Shown one piece after another: positions 16,271 to 25,163 of a DNA stretch of 64,000 nt. The notes beneath the pieces are model-generated. The model was not told the origin of the DNA. It ran no database searches and was given only the letters and a program-made list of their open reading frames with translations. The position numbers were made by a program, and so were the translations under genes. Within the stretch, counting starts at the first letter, position 1. Every line of letters starts with the position of its first letter. The DNA is from Hymenobacter tibetensis (GTDB taxonomy: Bacteria; Bacteroidota; Bacteroidia; Cytophagales; Hymenobacteraceae), in assembly GCF_022827545.1 (NCBI RefSeq), contig NZ_CP094669.1, positions 199,001 to 263,000 on the forward strand, given 5' to 3'.

Positions 16271-17478
16271 ATAGCGGCTGCCTTTACCGAAGCGAAGTAC
16301 AAAGTCTAGATAGACAGGTCCAACTACGAAAGCATCCTCGGTGGCACCAAAAGGCAAGGCGTAGATGCCGCCTAGTCCCAAGCCAAAGCGGCGCGTGGTG
16401 TATCGGGCTCCAAACAACCCAAGCGTCCCGGGGTCATCGTTGATAAGCAGGAAGTTCTCGATAACCAACGACCAGCCCCGGCTGATCCGCTTCTGCGCGC
16501 CGTAGTGCAACACAGGCGTTTTGTCTATTCCCGCCTTCCCGATGCCATAGCCTAGCCCCGCACTCACGTTGTTGTCGGCGGAGCCGTACGTTGCGACGCC
16601 ATAACCGATACCCGTGTTGATTGCCTGAAATTCCTCGTCCAGCTTAGGAATGCGCGTGTATAGCACGCCTCCCCCTACGTGCCATTTCTCGCTGAGGCTG
16701 GTCGAGAATTTGGGGGTGAGAAGCAAAAATTGGGAACGGACTGGTAGCGCGGGATACACCGAAAACAGCGCCCCCATAGAAAAGTAGTCGGTGATGCCGT
16801 AGCTGACGCCCAACAGAATGCCGTCGGTTTGCTGCACGTAGCCTTCGCCGCGGCGAAGGTTGCGGGCGGTAGGCACCAGAAACAGCCGATGACCGTTGCC
16901 GACGTCGAACCGGGTAGTGGCCGTGCTGGTCGGGGTAGAGGTTCGAGACGCGCAATGTCGGCTCGTTCTACTATTACCAGCCCAGAATCAAGGGTAAGAA
17001 ATTCCAACTGCGTGCGGTAACGGGCCAGCAACTCGCCTTCTAATTCAGCACCCGATTTCAGCACTACCCCAATCCAGCGAGCAGAGCGTGGCACGACGGG
17101 CTTGCTGGTTTCAACAAGTTTGCGAGTTATAGTGGGGCGCTGGCTACCTAGTTCTTGCTGGCGCGCTTCAATCGTTTGACGCACAGCAGCTAGCTCCGAT
17201 AATGTGAAGGCACGCACGACGGTGCGGCCGTCGCGGAGCACCGTGCGCAACCGAATGGCGCTGTCGGGAGCTAGGCTCTGTTCAAAGCGGGCTTCCACAA
17301 AGTTGTCGGCAGGGTAATAGACGAACAAGCCATAAGTGGCTTTCTCCTGCCCATCGATGACTTCTCCCACCACCGGACTAACAACCAACGGGCGTATACC
17401 AGACTTAGTGGACTGCTGAGCGCTGGCTACACCCGATAATAGTAGGCCACAGTAAGCCAAGAAAAGCAAGCGTTGCAT
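16244..17478 (-). pseudogene. Frameshifted member of an unrecognised secreted beta-barrel-like family
   Basis: Two overlapping frames together encode about 411 residues of one protein. The upstream frame (from ATG 17478) gives a signal peptide (MQRLLFLAYCGLLLSGVASA) and a soluble half to about 16935. The downstream frame gives the C-terminal half from about 16940 to 16244. Joined at the CTCTACCCC run near 16936, the product aligns along its whole length with the intact gene at 20952-22073: shared stretches include VGE-I-QEKATYGLF-YY, then PTARNLR-GEGYVQ, then GIGYGVATYG. One missing base explains the break. The C-terminal half has alternating glycine/aromatic strands ending in a Phe-containing RFGKG, like an outer-membrane barrel. 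It could be true decay or a sequencing error; the homopolymer context allows both. Confidence 0.75.
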
Positions 17479-17692
17479 AACAATAGTGGTATAGGAAATA
17501 GATACTTCAGGTGTAGTTACCGGTCGATTACATGTAAGCAGGAAGAAATAGCAAAAACTTAACAAGAGCTACAACAGAGTGTAGGCACGTTGGCTATTGG
17601 TTGGTTGAAGGTTCGTTTCTCGGCAAAAGCTCATGGCACGATGCCACCTTTAGGCACTTCCCGACTACTAAACGCTATGCAGGCTGCACACA

Positions 17693-17734
17693 AACAGAAA
17701 GCTCTTTCAGCCGAGGCCGAAAGAGCTTTCTGTT
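17693..17734 (-). terminator. Terminator of gmhA
   Basis: AACAGAAAGCTCTTTC (17693-17708) pairs perfectly with GAAAGAGCTTTCTGTT (17719-17734), loop 10 bases. On the minus strand it lies about 45 bases after the gmhA stop and its trailing arm ends in T-rich sequence. Confidence 0.75.
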
Positions 17735-17778
17735 GTGTTCTGATAAGTAGTTACTGATGCAAGCCAGTAGCGGGCAGG

Positions 17779-18375
17779 TTAGGCTGTTTGCTTTACTACC
17801 AACTCTTCAACGAGCAAAATGAGGATGTGAATCACTTTGATGTGTATCTCCTGAATGCGGTCGGCAAAGCCTTGGTGCGGGGCCCGAATTTCCACGTCGC
17901 TCAGGGAGGCAAGAGCACCACCGTCTTTGCCAGTTAAGCTAATTACCTGCATGCCAGCGGCCTTGGCAGCCTCTACAGCACGCAAAATGTTCGGCGAATT
18001 GCCGCTAGTGCTGATAGCCAAAAGCACATCGCCAGGGCGGCCCAAGGCTTGCACGAAACGGCTGAAAACAAACTCAAACCCGTAGTCATTGGCTACGCAG
18101 CTCATATGCGAAGCTTCGGTTAGGGCAATGGCGGCCAGTGGTTGGCGGTCTTGGCGGTAGCGGCCACTAAGCTCTTCGGCAAAATGCTGCGCGTCGCAGA
18201 GGCTGCCCCCGTTGCCGCAGCTAAGGATTTTGCCGCCTTGCTGCAAGCTAGTTGCGATGGTGCGGGCTGCTTTTTCCACCACTTGCGCAGTGGCCGGATC
18301 AGCAATAAACTGTTCTAATACAGTGTGAGCTTGCCGCAGTTCGGCTTGGATAAGGTCAGTGAGCTGTACAGCCAT
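17779..18375 (-). CDS. gmhA: Sedoheptulose-7-phosphate isomerase GmhA
   Basis: A 198-residue SIS-domain protein that converts sedoheptulose 7-phosphate to D-glycero-D-manno-heptose 7-phosphate, the first step towards ADP-heptose for lipopolysaccharide. Family motifs: [23 protein letters not shown] (phosphate loop and active-site residues), [21 protein letters not shown], and [17 protein letters not shown]. The late [12 protein letters not shown] helix carries the catalytic His. It is divergently placed from the heptose kinase gene at 18726, with 350 bases between, consistent with joint pathway use. Confidence 0.93.
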   Translation of the reverse strand: MAVQLTDLIQAELRQAHTVLEQFIADPATAQVVEKAARTIATSLQQGGKILSCGNGGSLCDAQHFAEELSGRYRQDRQPLAAIALTEASHMSCVANDYGFEFVFSRFVQALGRPGDVLLAISTSGNSPNILRAVEAAKAAGMQVISLTGKDGGALASLSDVEIRAPHQGFADRIQEIHIKVIHILILLVEELVVKQTA

Positions 18376-18725
18376 GAAATAAGAGCAGGAAGTGAAAAGT
18401 GCGGTGCAAAGATGAGACTATAAAGGGACAAGATGCATTATTACGCCGTTATCTGCAGGTTAATAGTCATATATTTCCCTGCAACTAGTAGCTATACTAC
18501 TCGCTAGAGCCCATATTCGACAAAACTTTTGTGTGCCGAAACCTACAAAACACCACCAGCCTATTGGCCTGAACTAGGAAAGAATACGTGGTGAGAAAAG
18601 CTGATTGCCAGCGCCGATATTGCCAGAGTCTTACCTATTATATTAATAATTAAAAATAGCACCCGTACTTTTACGGAGAGAAGTAAGCTTTAAGCTGTAC
18701 AGTTGACCAAAACCAAGAAGACGTT
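18376..18725. other. Intergenic region between gmhA and the heptose kinase gene
   Basis: 350 A/T-rich bases between divergent genes, presumably containing both promoters. CATCTTTG on the minus strand (18407-18414) is one base from the -7 consensus and could serve gmhA. CCGTA-CTTT-TACGG (18663-18676) is a small hairpin 50 bases before the kinase gene. No gene seen. Confidence 0.45.
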
Positions 18726-19739
18726 ATGATTGAATCCCTGCCCTCGCTACTCGAAAAACTCAGTGAAGCCCGAGTACTGGTAATCGGTGATGTAATGCTC
18801 GATCATTACGTTTGGGGAGATATACACCGTATATCTCCGGAAGCGCCCGTGCCCGTGGTGAATGCAACGCGTGATACCTACACCGCCGGTGGTGCCGCCA
18901 ACGTGGCCCTTAACCTAGCTAACCTGGGGGTGCAGACCTCTATCCTGGGGCACTACTCGCCAGATGAGGCTGGCCTTCGGCTACAACAGATTCTAACCCA
19001 GAGCGGCGTGGAGTTAATTCGTCCGCGCCAGTTTTCCGAGGCTCCCACCATCATCAAAACCCGCGTTATCGTGCGCAGTCAGCAGCTGTGCCGCATCGAC
19101 CGAGAAGCCTCTCCGGAGCGCTACTGCATCGATGCCGCTCCCGATTTCGAGCTGATGCTTGATGCTGCCCTGGCCAACGTGGATGCTGTCATCATATCCG
19201 ACTATGCCAAAGGCGTGGTTACGCAGTCATTGGTAGAGCGGCTCCTGCAAGAAGCTGAGCGCCGGCCCGACCTGCTTATTGCCCTCGACCCCAAGCCTTC
19301 CCGCCGGCTTGCTTTCCGCGGCGTGGGCTTGCTAACGCCCAACCTATCCGAGGCGTTCGAGCTGGCTGGCCTTACCGAGCCCCGGCACACCGAGAACTAC
19401 CCGTTGGCCGATATTTGCCGCCACATCCACGAAACCTACGACCCGCAGCTGCTCATCCTCACGCTTGGAGCCCGAGGAATGGCCATTTGCAACGAAGGCA
19501 AGATTATCGAGCACCTGCCCACCGTAGCGCGGGAAGTGTATGACGTGTCGGGTGCCGGCGATACCGTAATAGCCACGCTAACGGCTGCGCTGGCCGTTAA
19601 TGCATCGCCTTCTCAGGCAGCTCGCCTGGCCAATGCGGCGGCTGGGTGCGTGGTTTCGCACATGGGTACTGTGCCGATTGTGCTGGATGAGCTTACGCGG
19701 TGGCTAACCCAAGCCCCCGAAGTGGAGAAGCTTGCCTAA
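18726..19739 (+). CDS. rfaE1: D-glycero-beta-D-manno-heptose-7-phosphate kinase
   Basis: A 337-residue PfkB-family sugar kinase corresponding to the N-terminal (kinase) half of HldE/RfaE. It makes heptose 1,7-bisphosphate in the ADP-heptose pathway. Signatures: VLVIGDVMLDHYVWGDIHRIS near the N-terminus, the TAGGAANVALNLANLG sugar site, and the ATP/catalytic loop YDVSGAGDTVIATL (Asp in GAGD as base). The adenylyltransferase half is absent, so a separate HldC-type gene must exist elsewhere. It is followed after 42 bases by a GT9 heptosyltransferase, forming a likely two-gene operon. Confidence 0.93.
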   Translation: MIESLPSLLEKLSEARVLVIGDVMLDHYVWGDIHRISPEAPVPVVNATRDTYTAGGAANVALNLANLGVQTSILGHYSPDEAGLRLQQILTQSGVELIRPRQFSEAPTIIKTRVIVRSQQLCRIDREASPERYCIDAAPDFELMLDAALANVDAVIISDYAKGVVTQSLVERLLQEAERRPDLLIALDPKPSRRLAFRGVGLLTPNLSEAFELAGLTEPRHTENYPLADICRHIHETYDPQLLILTLGARGMAICNEGKIIEHLPTVAREVYDVSGAGDTVIATLTAALAVNASPSQAARLANAAAGCVVSHMGTVPIVLDELTRWLTQAPEVEKLA

Positions 19740-19781
19740 GAGCGATTCGCTCCGTTCCAACCTACTTGTAAAGCAACTACT

Positions 19782-20867
19782 TTGAGTTCATCCAAGGAGA
19801 ACGTCCTAATCTACAGGCTTGGTAGCTTAGGCGATACGGTGATGGCATTGCCTTGTTTTCATAAGGTCCGGGATTCCTTTCCAGATGCCAACATTACCTT
19901 ACTGACCAACCAGCCAATCATGGCCAAAGCGGCGCCGCTGCAGGCCGTATTAGGTAACGAATACTTTTTTGATCGGGTGCTGGCCTACCCCGTCGGGACG
20001 CGCAATCCGCTGGTGCTATTATCCTTGATCCAGAAAATCAGGGCTTTGCACATCGACACCGTAGTGAACCTGACGGCGGCTCGCACCAAAAAGTCGGTGC
20101 TGCGCGACCAGTTGTTCTTCCGGGCCGCCGGTGCCAAGCGGCTGATTGGGTTTCCAAGCACGCCCGAGGATTTTGGCGTGACGGACCCCGTAACGGGCGA
20201 GCAGGAGTGGGAGGCGTTGAAGCTAGCCCGCCGGCTCGAGGAGCTTGGCCCCGTGGCGCTCGATGACTCGCACTACTGGGACATGCGCCTGACGGTGGCC
20301 GAGCGCAACGTGGCCGCAGAAGCCCTGGCAGATTTTTCGCCGCACAGTCCGATGCTGGCTATCAGCATCGGGACCAAGCTGCAGGCCAACAACTGGGGCA
20401 ACGAGAACTGGATAGCCCTGATGCAGCAGCTCAGAACCACGCTACCCGGCTGGCAGCTCGTGACGCTGGGAGCCGCCGAGGAAGCCGCCTTTTCCGATAC
20501 CCTGCTCCAAGCGTGGGGTGGCGTAGGCCGCAACCTGTGCGGCAAAATGTCGCCCCGTGAATCGGCGGCCGTGTTGCAGCAGGCTAGCCTGTTCATTGGG
20601 CACGACAGTGGACCTATCCACTTAGCGGCCTGTGTCGATACCCCGTGCGTAGGCATATTTGCGGCCCGCAACCTGCCGCGCCAGTGGTATCCGCGGGGAG
20701 CGAACAACCAGATTATCTACCACAGAGTGGAGTGCGCGGGCTGTGGTCTGGAAACCTGCATCGTGCAACAAAAGAAGTGTATCCTGTCCATCACCGTTGC
20801 TGAGGTACAGCAGGCTGTTCAGAAGATTGTAAGCACCCATCAACCCAGGATGCTGCCTACTGCCTAG
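19782..20867 (+). CDS. Glycosyltransferase family 9 (heptosyltransferase-like)
   Basis: A 361-residue GT-B enzyme that transfers heptose from ADP-heptose onto the lipopolysaccharide core. The N-terminus VLIYRLGSLGDTVMALP is the GT9 acceptor-side signature, and the C-terminal nucleotide-sugar site includes FIGHDSGPIHLAACVDTPCVGIF. Two Cys pairs (ECAGCGLETC) occur near the end. The start is a TTG at 19782 (SSSKENVLIYRLG); no ATG exists between the preceding stop and this conserved region. Its position behind the heptose kinase supports the heptosyl role. Ends in a strong terminator. Confidence 0.88.
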   Translation: MSSSKENVLIYRLGSLGDTVMALPCFHKVRDSFPDANITLLTNQPIMAKAAPLQAVLGNEYFFDRVLAYPVGTRNPLVLLSLIQKIRALHIDTVVNLTAARTKKSVLRDQLFFRAAGAKRLIGFPSTPEDFGVTDPVTGEQEWEALKLARRLEELGPVALDDSHYWDMRLTVAERNVAAEALADFSPHSPMLAISIGTKLQANNWGNENWIALMQQLRTTLPGWQLVTLGAAEEAAFSDTLLQAWGGVGRNLCGKMSPRESAAVLQQASLFIGHDSGPIHLAACVDTPCVGIFAARNLPRQWYPRGANNQIIYHRVECAGCGLETCIVQQKKCILSITVAEVQQAVQKIVSTHQPRMLPTA

Positions 20868-20891
20868 CTCTATTTCCTTTACTTTTCAAAC

Positions 20892-20931
20892 AGAAAAGGC
20901 CCCTTCAGCACGCGCTGAGAGGGCCTTTTCT
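20892..20931. terminator. Bidirectional terminator after the GT9 gene
   Basis: AGAAAAGGCCC (20892-20902) with GGGCCTTTTCT (20921-20931), plus an inner TCAGC/GCTGA pairing. T-rich on the right, A-rich on the left, between convergent genes. Confidence 0.8.
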
Positions 20932-20951
20932 TTACGTGTTATTGCAGAGTG

Positions 20952-22073
20952 CTACTTCGTTTTGCCAAAGCGGTAAGCCACTTCCACATAGGCTGGATAA
21001 ATGCCTCCTATATAGCTTCCATACAAGAACCCGAGACTACCACTGAGGCGAGTAGCTGCAATACGTCCACCAACCAAGCCGAAAAAGCCTTCATTGGTAA
21101 TATACGTTTCGTTGAGTATAGAAAAACGGCGTGACACACGTGTAGCACCGCCTACGACTACTACCGGCGTGCTTTCATTTTCTCCATCAACAAAAACATA
21201 TCCTAAACCCAGCGTAGCGTTGTGGTCAGCACCACCATATGTTGCTACGCCGTATCCAATTCCGGCGCCGCTACTACCACCAAAGCCAAAAGCACGACCA
21301 TAGAGAACACCAGCTCCTACACTGAATTTCTCGCTCACTGGCGCACTCACCTTGGGCGTGATGGCCAGGACTCCACCAAGACCCGGAACGAGCGGAAATA
21401 GTACACCGAGTGAAAAGTTGTCGGTGATACCGTAGTTAGCGCCAAAAAAGATAATATCAATATTTTGCACGTACCCTTCGCCTTTGCGCAGATTTCGGGC
21501 AGTAGGTGCGAAGAACATACGCGTACCGTTGCCTACTGGCTCCCAGCCCCGCTGGGCCTGAGCAGGGGTAAGTGGCACAAGCTGACGAATATTTGCTTTT
21601 TGGATGGTGATACGGCCTAGATCCGTAATCGTAAACTCTAGTTCGGTTTCTCGTTGAGCTACTAGCACACCAGTGAAGGAACTGCCTGCTATGAGTTCAA
21701 CAAAGTAGGTCTGACCCAAAGAGTCAGCAAGCATCTTGTTGCGCTCAATTTGATTGCGTACATCTTCAAACTCCCGCTCAGTGAAAGGCTGTGACCGTTC
21801 TTTGCCATTGCGGAAAGTGGTTTGCAACGTAATCGTGCTTCGAGCGCTATCAGCTGCCAGGAAACGAAGAAAACGAGCTTCCTGAAACTTGTCAGCCGAG
21901 TAATAAGGGAATAAGCCGTATGTTATTTTTTCCTGCTTATTGATTGTCTCGCCCACGGCGGGATGTACAATCAATACATTGGCATTCCGTTGTTGCGCGT
22001 GCGCCACAACACTTGTTAAGCAGACTAAAAATGTCAGCGCCAGCTTCGCTTTATAGAACATAGTATATACCAA
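20952..22073 (-). CDS. Secreted protein, intact paralogue of the frameshifted gene at 16.2-17.5 kb
   Basis: A 373-residue protein of a family I do not recognise by name. It has a signal peptide (start at 22073 or, four residues later, ATG 22061) ending VVAHAQQ. Residues about 30-190 are soluble with an alternating charged pattern (AVGETINKQEKITYGLFPYYSADKF in two parts). From about 195 (PTARNLRKGEGYVQNIDI) onward comes a glycine/aromatic strand-rich region ending in AYRFGKTK, which suggests an outer-membrane beta barrel of 8-10 strands. It shares the full-length pattern with the broken copy 3.5 kb away. Function is unknown. Monocistronic, with its own -7 element at 22087-22094. Confidence 0.8.
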   Translation of the reverse strand: MVYTMFYKAKLALTFLVCLTSVVAHAQQRNANVLIVHPAVGETINKQEKITYGLFPYYSADKFQEARFLRFLAADSARSTITLQTTFRNGKERSQPFTEREFEDVRNQIERNKMLADSLGQTYFVELIAGSSFTGVLVAQRETELEFTITDLGRITIQKANIRQLVPLTPAQAQRGWEPVGNGTRMFFAPTARNLRKGEGYVQNIDIIFFGANYGITDNFSLGVLFPLVPGLGGVLAITPKVSAPVSEKFSVGAGVLYGRAFGFGGSSGAGIGYGVATYGGADHNATLGLGYVFVDGENESTPVVVVGGATRVSRRFSILNETYITNEGFFGLVGGRIAATRLSGSLGFLYGSYIGGIYPAYVEVAYRFGKTK

Positions 22074-22086
22074 ATAAGTGGATAGG

Positions 22087-22094
22087 CAAACCTA
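22087..22094 (-). promoter_or_regulatory. Candidate -7 element for the 20952-22073 gene
   Basis: On the minus strand this reads TAGGTTTG, an exact TAnnTTTG match, placing a transcript start at about 22080 and favouring a translation start at 22073 or 22061. No well-spaced TTG is visible. Confidence 0.35.
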
Positions 22095-22255
22095 CCATTT
22101 CCGGCATATACTCAGTGAAAAGCTCGCAAAAAAAACACTCAACTTCAGACTTCTAAACCACTCGAATAAAAGTCAGATCCTCATCTAAAGAATGCCTATG
22201 CACACAAAACAGTGGACACAAACGCACTTCAAATCTGACTTTCCAAGGGCTGCTG

Positions 22256-23224
22256 TTAGTCTTTCCAGCGGCCCACAGCGCGAGGGCGGCCCGTGGCAAT
22301 TTCCTCGTTGGATTCGCCTTCGGGCACTTCACGAGTTTCGATGCGGACGGCGTGGGCCTTGGGTTGCACTTTCTGCCCAAAAGCATCAGCAAACTCTTGC
22401 GTAAACTCGGCTCCGAAGAAAATAATCAGCGACGAGTAGTTCACCCACAGCAATAGCACAATAGCCGAGCCTGCTGCTCCGAAAGCTGAACCCGGATCAG
22501 ATTCGGCGATATAGAACGCAATCAGGTATTTGCCAATCAAGAATAGCAGTGCCGTGATAAAAGCTCCAATACCCACATCGCGCCAGCGAATAATGGCATC
22601 GGGCAGAAAGCGGTAAATCAAGGCAAACAGCAGCGAGGTAATGAACAAGGACAATGCGAAATCGACGAGGCGAATGATAACGACGGTAACTTCCGGCAGT
22701 AATTGTTGCAAATAACCCGTGAACACGCTTAGTACTGCGCTGATTACAAATGAAATGAGTAGCAGCAGAGCCACACTCAGAATAAGACCGAAGGACAAAA
22801 GCCGGTCACGGACGAACTGCCAGATACCATTGCGCGGCTTCACTTTCAAGTTCCAGATGTCGTTGATGCTTTCCTGCAGCGTCACGAAGAAGGTGGTAGC
22901 CGCAAAAATTAGTGTACCGATACCGATTATAGCAGCTACGCCGCTCTTTTGCTGCTTGGTGAATTCGGCAATAGAGTCTTGCAGAAACTTAGCGGAATCG
23001 GCTCCTAGTAGCCCTTTCATCTGACCGTATACTTGCCCGGTCACGGCCTCGGCCCCATACACGGAGCTAGCCGCCGTAATGACAATAATCAGCAGCGGCG
23101 GCAATGAGAAAATGGTGTAGTAGGAAAGGGCAGCGGCGTGGCGAAACGAATTGTTGGATATGAACTCGCTGGCCGTTGTCTTGAGCGTGTTGAGGATGTC
23201 GGAGAAGCGGTAGTGAGTAGCCAT
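22256..23224 (-). CDS. YihY/BrkB family membrane protein
   Basis: A 322-residue inner-membrane protein with about six transmembrane segments. The N-terminal part RHAAALSYYTIFSLPPLLIIVI is the most conserved segment of the YihY/virulence-factor BrkB family; the later LLWVNYSSLIIFFGAEFTQEF is another. The charged cytoplasmic tail of about 45 residues contains many Glu. Members were long called ribonuclease BN in error; their true role is unclear, with lipid or polysaccharide transport suggested. It stands alone and has 180 bases without obvious genes behind it. Confidence 0.9.
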   Translation of the reverse strand: MATHYRFSDILNTLKTTASEFISNNSFRHAAALSYYTIFSLPPLLIIVITAASSVYGAEAVTGQVYGQMKGLLGADSAKFLQDSIAEFTKQQKSGVAAIIGIGTLIFAATTFFVTLQESINDIWNLKVKPRNGIWQFVRDRLLSFGLILSVALLLLISFVISAVLSVFTGYLQQLLPEVTVVIIRLVDFALSLFITSLLFALIYRFLPDAIIRWRDVGIGAFITALLFLIGKYLIAFYIAESDPGSAFGAAGSAIVLLLWVNYSSLIIFFGAEFTQEFADAFGQKVQPKAHAVRIETREVPEGESNEEIATGRPRAVGRWKD

Positions 23225-23370
23225 AAAGCAGAGTAATCGAAGGAAGGCACTTCAGCTAGTACGGTCATAAGGGCGTGGCGTTGGGAGCCGCAAGGCAAAA
23301 GCTGGTTGGCTACGCCGGTTAACTGTTCTCATGAATAGGACAAGAGCATATTTTTTCTTTGTTTTAGTCT

Positions 23371-24213
23371 ATGAACGTTCTTCCTTTCACACGTCGCCTA
23401 GCTGCTCTGTGGCCGGCCGTATTGGCAAGTGCCCTCGTGGCCTGCAGCTCCACTCCCGAGAAAACTCCTGTTGCTACAGCAGAAACGCCCAGCGCCGATA
23501 GTACGGCTTCTTATCCGGCCGCCGAAGGCTTCGACAAAGCCAGCTCCGACGCTCAAGCCTTGGCCCTGGCCGACGAGGTGATGCGTGAAATGGGAGGCTA
23601 CTCGGCGTGGCAGCAAACCCGCCTATTGGGCTGGGATTTCCTCGACGGTTCGTATCAGCTCTGGGACAAAAAGACCGGCGACTTTCACTGGCAGAAAGAC
23701 AGCTTGGTGGCCAACTACAACCTCACCAGCAAGCAAGGGCAGGTGTATAGCAACGGCAAGGACATATCGAGCACCGAAGAAGGTAAAAAGCTGCTCGACA
23801 AGATGTACCCCATTTGGGTGAACAACTCGTGGTGGCTCCTGATGCCGTTCAAACTGAAGGACTCGGGCGTTACGCTCACCTACAAAGGTGCCGGCAAACT
23901 CATGGATGGCACCACGCCAGCTGAAGTGCTGAACATGACCTTCAAAAATGTGGGCGTCACGCCCGACAACAAGTACGAAGTGCTGGTGAACCCTAAGACG
24001 AAGCTGGTGGAAGAGTGGGCCTTCTACCCCAAAGCCACGGATGCACAGCCTGCTTTCCGCCGGCGCTGGTCGGAGTACAAGCAGTACGGGCCCCTCAAGC
24101 TCGCCACCGACCGCACCGATGGCAAGGATGGCCGCCGCCTCGACCACGTGTACGCCAGCAATGAAGTGCCCGCTGGTGTCATGGACAGCAAAACCCCAGT
24201 AACGAAATTATAA
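23371..24213 (+). CDS. Lipoprotein, DUF6503-like
   Basis: A 280-residue lipoprotein: signal peptide ending in the lipobox LVACSS (Cys at residue 25) followed by a Ser/Thr/Pro linker. The mature domain starts about residue 58 (ALALADEVMREMGGYSAWQQTR) and contains LWDKKTGDFHWQ and SWWLLMPFKLKDSGVTLTY, a pattern I associate with the DUF6503 family of Bacteroidota, with a LolA-like half-barrel of strands. It may bind a lipid or small ligand at the outer membrane; function is not known. Monocistronic, closed by a strong terminator. Confidence 0.7.
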   Translation: MNVLPFTRRLAALWPAVLASALVACSSTPEKTPVATAETPSADSTASYPAAEGFDKASSDAQALALADEVMREMGGYSAWQQTRLLGWDFLDGSYQLWDKKTGDFHWQKDSLVANYNLTSKQGQVYSNGKDISSTEEGKKLLDKMYPIWVNNSWWLLMPFKLKDSGVTLTYKGAGKLMDGTTPAEVLNMTFKNVGVTPDNKYEVLVNPKTKLVEEWAFYPKATDAQPAFRRRWSEYKQYGPLKLATDRTDGKDGRRLDHVYASNEVPAGVMDSKTPVTKL

Positions 24214-24234
24214 TTATCGTCTCGCTCGAGTAAG

Positions 24235-24286
24235 AAAGGAGTCCGGGGAAAGAAACGTTTCGCTTTCTTCCCCCGGACTCCTTTTT
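24235..24286. terminator. Bidirectional terminator after the lipoprotein gene
   Basis: AAAGGAGTCCGGGG (24235-24248) pairs perfectly with CCCCGGACTCCTTT (24271-24284), followed by T residues to 24286; an inner AAAGAAA/TTTCTT pairing lengthens the stem. Confidence 0.85.
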
Positions 24287-24302
24287 CTGTTCAAAAGAAC
24301 AG

Positions 24303-25031
24303 TTACTGTTTGAACTCCCAGATAAGGGTAGTGATGGGCGCTGCCCGCAAAGCGGCGGCTAATTCAGCGTCGTCTTTGAATTGCAGCTGGCTCAACAAGT
24401 TGGCTTCCACGCTCACGGTGAACTGCTTGGAGTGAAACGGCCACGGCTGCACCGTAATGGGGCCCTCCTCGGTGGGGCGCAGCACGTCGTAGCGCTTGCC
24501 ATCTGCACCGGTGTAGATTTCCAGCGCGCGGCCCATTTCGGGTAGCTCGTGGCGGCACAAAATCAAGCTGAGCCGGTCGCACCAGTGCATGAGGTCGTAG
24601 GCTTGTTGGGCTTCCGCTTGTTTGAGGTGTAGCTCTTTCAGCCAGCGTTTTTGGTTCGCTTGCTGCTCGTCTAGAAAGGGGCCTATAGTCGTGTTTTCAC
24701 CCCGCATGCTTTCGTAGAGCTTGCTCATATGCATGCTGGTAAGCAAGCTGCGCCACCGGCCCTGAAAGCGGGCGGCGTGCAGTACACCTTGTGCTTGCTC
24801 CAAGGAAAACTCTTTCATGGTGAAGTTGGCGGGCGCACCGGCCGGGGTCAGGCCATAGTGCCCATCCCAGTTTTGTTGCTCGTCGTCGTGCTGGGCTATG
24901 GCGGAAATCGTATTCACCCACCGGTCGGAGGGACCGAAGGGCTTCCAGTGCCACGCTAGTTGGGCCGCCAGCTGGCCGTGCGCTTGCTGATAGATGATCT
25001 GCCAGCCTTCCGCCGTGTAATTTACAATCAT
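24303..25031 (-). CDS. DUF3891 family protein
   Basis: A 242-residue soluble protein matching DUF3891: the N-terminal HGQLAAQLAWHW, the AIAQHDDEQQNWDG metal-like site, and the later DLMHWCDRLSLILCRHELP. The His and Asp residues in these three stretches are arranged like a helical metal-dependent hydrolase (HD-like), which is an inference. Function unknown. No signal peptide. It is separated from the threonine dehydrogenase gene on the same strand by a terminator-like hairpin. Confidence 0.82.
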   Translation of the reverse strand: MIVNYTAEGWQIIYQQAHGQLAAQLAWHWKPFGPSDRWVNTISAIAQHDDEQQNWDGHYGLTPAGAPANFTMKEFSLEQAQGVLHAARFQGRWRSLLTSMHMSKLYESMRGENTTIGPFLDEQQANQKRWLKELHLKQAEAQQAYDLMHWCDRLSLILCRHELPEMGRALEIYTGADGKRYDVLRPTEEGPITVQPWPFHSKQFTVSVEANLLSQLQFKDDAELAAALRAAPITTLIWEFKQ

Positions 25032-25111
25032 GAGGTCGAGTCCGGGTTCCGAAACAGAAACGTAGCCGAAACGCGGAGGTTGGCAGAAAGCGCACCTGAC
25101 CGGGAAATAGA

Positions 25112-25137
25112 AAGCCCCGCCGGTTAGGGCAGGGCTT
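25112..25137 (-). terminator. Terminator of the threonine dehydrogenase gene
   Basis: AAGCCCCGCC (25112-25121) pairs with GGCAGGGCTT (25128-25137) with one mismatch; on the minus strand the trailing arm reads GGGGCTTTCTATTT. Confidence 0.65.
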
Positions 25138-25163
25138 ATATAGGATACAACGCTAGCTAGGGT

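Noticed and set aside
16930..16945. Programmed ribosomal frameshift in the broken gene
   Set aside because: The site lacks a X-XXY-YYZ slippery heptamer and no downstream pseudoknot was seen, and the paralogue is in one frame. Decay or sequence error is simpler.
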